Source: RGIG8700 sp964568815 (lineage in GTDB: Bacteria; Bacillota; Clostridia; RGIG6154). From it: DNA of 14,935 bases. Shown here piece by piece: positions 14,075 to 14,935 of the stretch. Position 1 is the first letter of the stretch. The number at the start of each line of letters is the position of its first letter. Location of the stretch: the NCBI GenBank assembly GCA_964568815.1, contig CAZMRY010000035.1, positions 1 to 14,935 on the forward strand, given 5' to 3'. The notes beneath the pieces were generated by a model that did not search any database, was not told where the DNA came from, and saw only the letters and a list, made by a program, of their open reading frames with translations. A program made the position numbers and the translations under genes.

Positions 14075-14893
14075 ATGGAAGTTTTCAAATTTGCATATGT
14101 AACCGATACGCGTCTTTCAGATGTGGGAGCGGTTACAGTTCAGAAAATAGCTGAAAATGACGAATTTAAGTGCATAGTTCATGGTGGTAATGCCTTAAAC
14201 GGAAACAATCCTGAAAAGATATCTATGAAGCTTTTAAATATGGAGCATCAAAGATATAAAGAGTCCGTTAAAAGCAAAATTCTTCTCCCTGTTCAGGGCG
14301 AAAAGGATGGCTGGAGAGATGAACGGTTTAAAGGTCAGCTGGCAATGAATATTATGACAGATAAGGTATGGAGCGAAAATATTTCTTTTGCTGACAAGTA
14401 CATAAAAAGAAGTAGTGAAGCACCATACTACTTTATAGATTTCAAAGAACACAAGGTGCGTTTTGTTGTTCTTTGCTCATATTTTTACGAGTATGACAAG
14501 GAATTTGAGCTTTTTGAAAAGTTTAAAGGCTATAAGGCAAATCAGCTTAAATGGCTTATAAATGATGCTTTAAATGTACCCAAGGATTATACAGTTTTAA
14601 TTTTTTCACACTCAGTTCCAAAATCAAGATTTGAAACAGGAAAAGACCCTTTTATTTACAACAGCTGGTCAACAGAGCAGAATTTAATGATAGTTCAGCA
14701 GGCAAAAAGATTAAAAGGCGTAAATATAGCAGGCTGGATTTCAGGTGGCTATAATAATGAGGAAGCTGTAGAAATCGGCGGAATTAATTTCATAACAACC
14801 AAATCACAGTATGAGTCAGGCATATGGTACAACTGTTCACTGGACAATGAAAGCAGAACACTTGCCTTAAACAACTTAACCGTTACATATTAA
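14075..14893 (+). CDS. Metallophosphoesterase-fold pseudo-enzyme (paralogue of the preceding gene)
   Basis: This 272-aa protein aligns along its length with the preceding phosphoesterase: both share an LNGN segment after the GD position, PYYF...DF, a (L/F)xSH segment, the GVNIAGW / GFDIAGW stretch, GINF(F/I), and a C-terminal VTY. Yet the metal site is largely lost: the D-x-H pair is D11-R13, GD has become GN (N39), the NHD motif is EKD (E76, K77), and the GHVH histidines are G225 and N227. Only D11 and H179 remain. The frame is intact, so it was probably kept for a non-catalytic role such as partnering or regulating its neighbour, or ligand sensing. AGGA at 14066-14069 supports the ATG. No terminator is seen in the 42 bases after the stop, so the operon may continue. 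Confidence 0.82.
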   Translation: MEVFKFAYVTDTRLSDVGAVTVQKIAENDEFKCIVHGGNALNGNNPEKISMKLLNMEHQRYKESVKSKILLPVQGEKDGWRDERFKGQLAMNIMTDKVWSENISFADKYIKRSSEAPYYFIDFKEHKVRFVVLCSYFYEYDKEFELFEKFKGYKANQLKWLINDALNVPKDYTVLIFSHSVPKSRFETGKDPFIYNSWSTEQNLMIVQQAKRLKGVNIAGWISGGYNNEEAVEIGGINFITTKSQYESGIWYNCSLDNESRTLALNNLTVTY

Positions 14894-14935
14894 AGGGAAT
14901 GTTAACATACTCCGGAACGCAAAAAGGCAGTAAAA

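Noticed and set aside
14042..14935. Second phosphoesterase-fold gene as a simple pseudogene
   Set aside because: There is no frameshift or stop over 272 codons, it has a ribosome site, and changes concentrate at metal ligands while fold segments remain; a retained non-catalytic protein fits better.

Overview
The window is low-GC DNA from a Gram-positive anaerobe of the class Clostridia, most likely a draft or metagenome assembly because it contains a 100-N scaffold gap. Grounds for this placement: consensus sigma-A promoters (TTGACA-17-TATAAT, twice), strong AGGAGG-type ribosome binding sites, AGA-rich arginine usage, a class 1B dihydroorotate dehydrogenase (PyrD plus PyrK), an aspartate transcarbamoylase with a PyrI regulatory subunit, and a short MetH whose reactivation domain is a separate gene. 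Species cannot be named from sequence alone.

Layout. Positions 1-2319 are read on the minus strand: a cysteine synthase-like gene, then a stand-alone GMP synthase ATP-pyrophosphatase subunit (no glutaminase domain), a terminator, and a small unrecognised ORF. A divergent promoter region (2320-2446) leads to a YfcE-type phosphodiesterase on the plus strand. Positions 2965-8951 hold a complete UMP-branch operon, pyrC-pyrK-pyrD-pyrF-pyrE-pyrB-pyrI, behind a consensus promoter and a compact leader that looks like a transcription attenuator. It ends in a strong hairpin terminator. The enzymes take carbamoyl phosphate plus aspartate to UMP; carbamoyl phosphate synthetase and PyrR are not in the window.

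Positions 8952-9377 hold a short possible gene remnant, a dispersed-repeat motif, and a 100-N gap flanked by an exact 55-bp duplication that is probably an assembly artefact. From 9329 to the window end lies a methionine-synthesis operon: metF, a MetH reactivation-domain protein, metH, and two tandem paralogous metallophosphoesterase-fold genes. MetF makes methyl-tetrahydrofolate, MetH uses it to methylate homocysteine, and the reactivation protein presumably re-methylates oxidised cobalamin. The first phosphoesterase has an intact metal site. The second has lost most of its metal ligands while keeping an intact reading frame, so it looks like a pseudo-enzyme. This coupling of an active/inactive phosphoesterase pair to a B12 methionine synthase operon is the most unusual gene content here.

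Small hairpin-bearing repeats sit in three intercistronic gaps (pyrC-pyrK, pyrF-pyrE, phosphoesterase 1-2), and a related motif lies beside the scaffold gap. They seem to be one family, or related families, of short interspersed elements tolerated inside operons.
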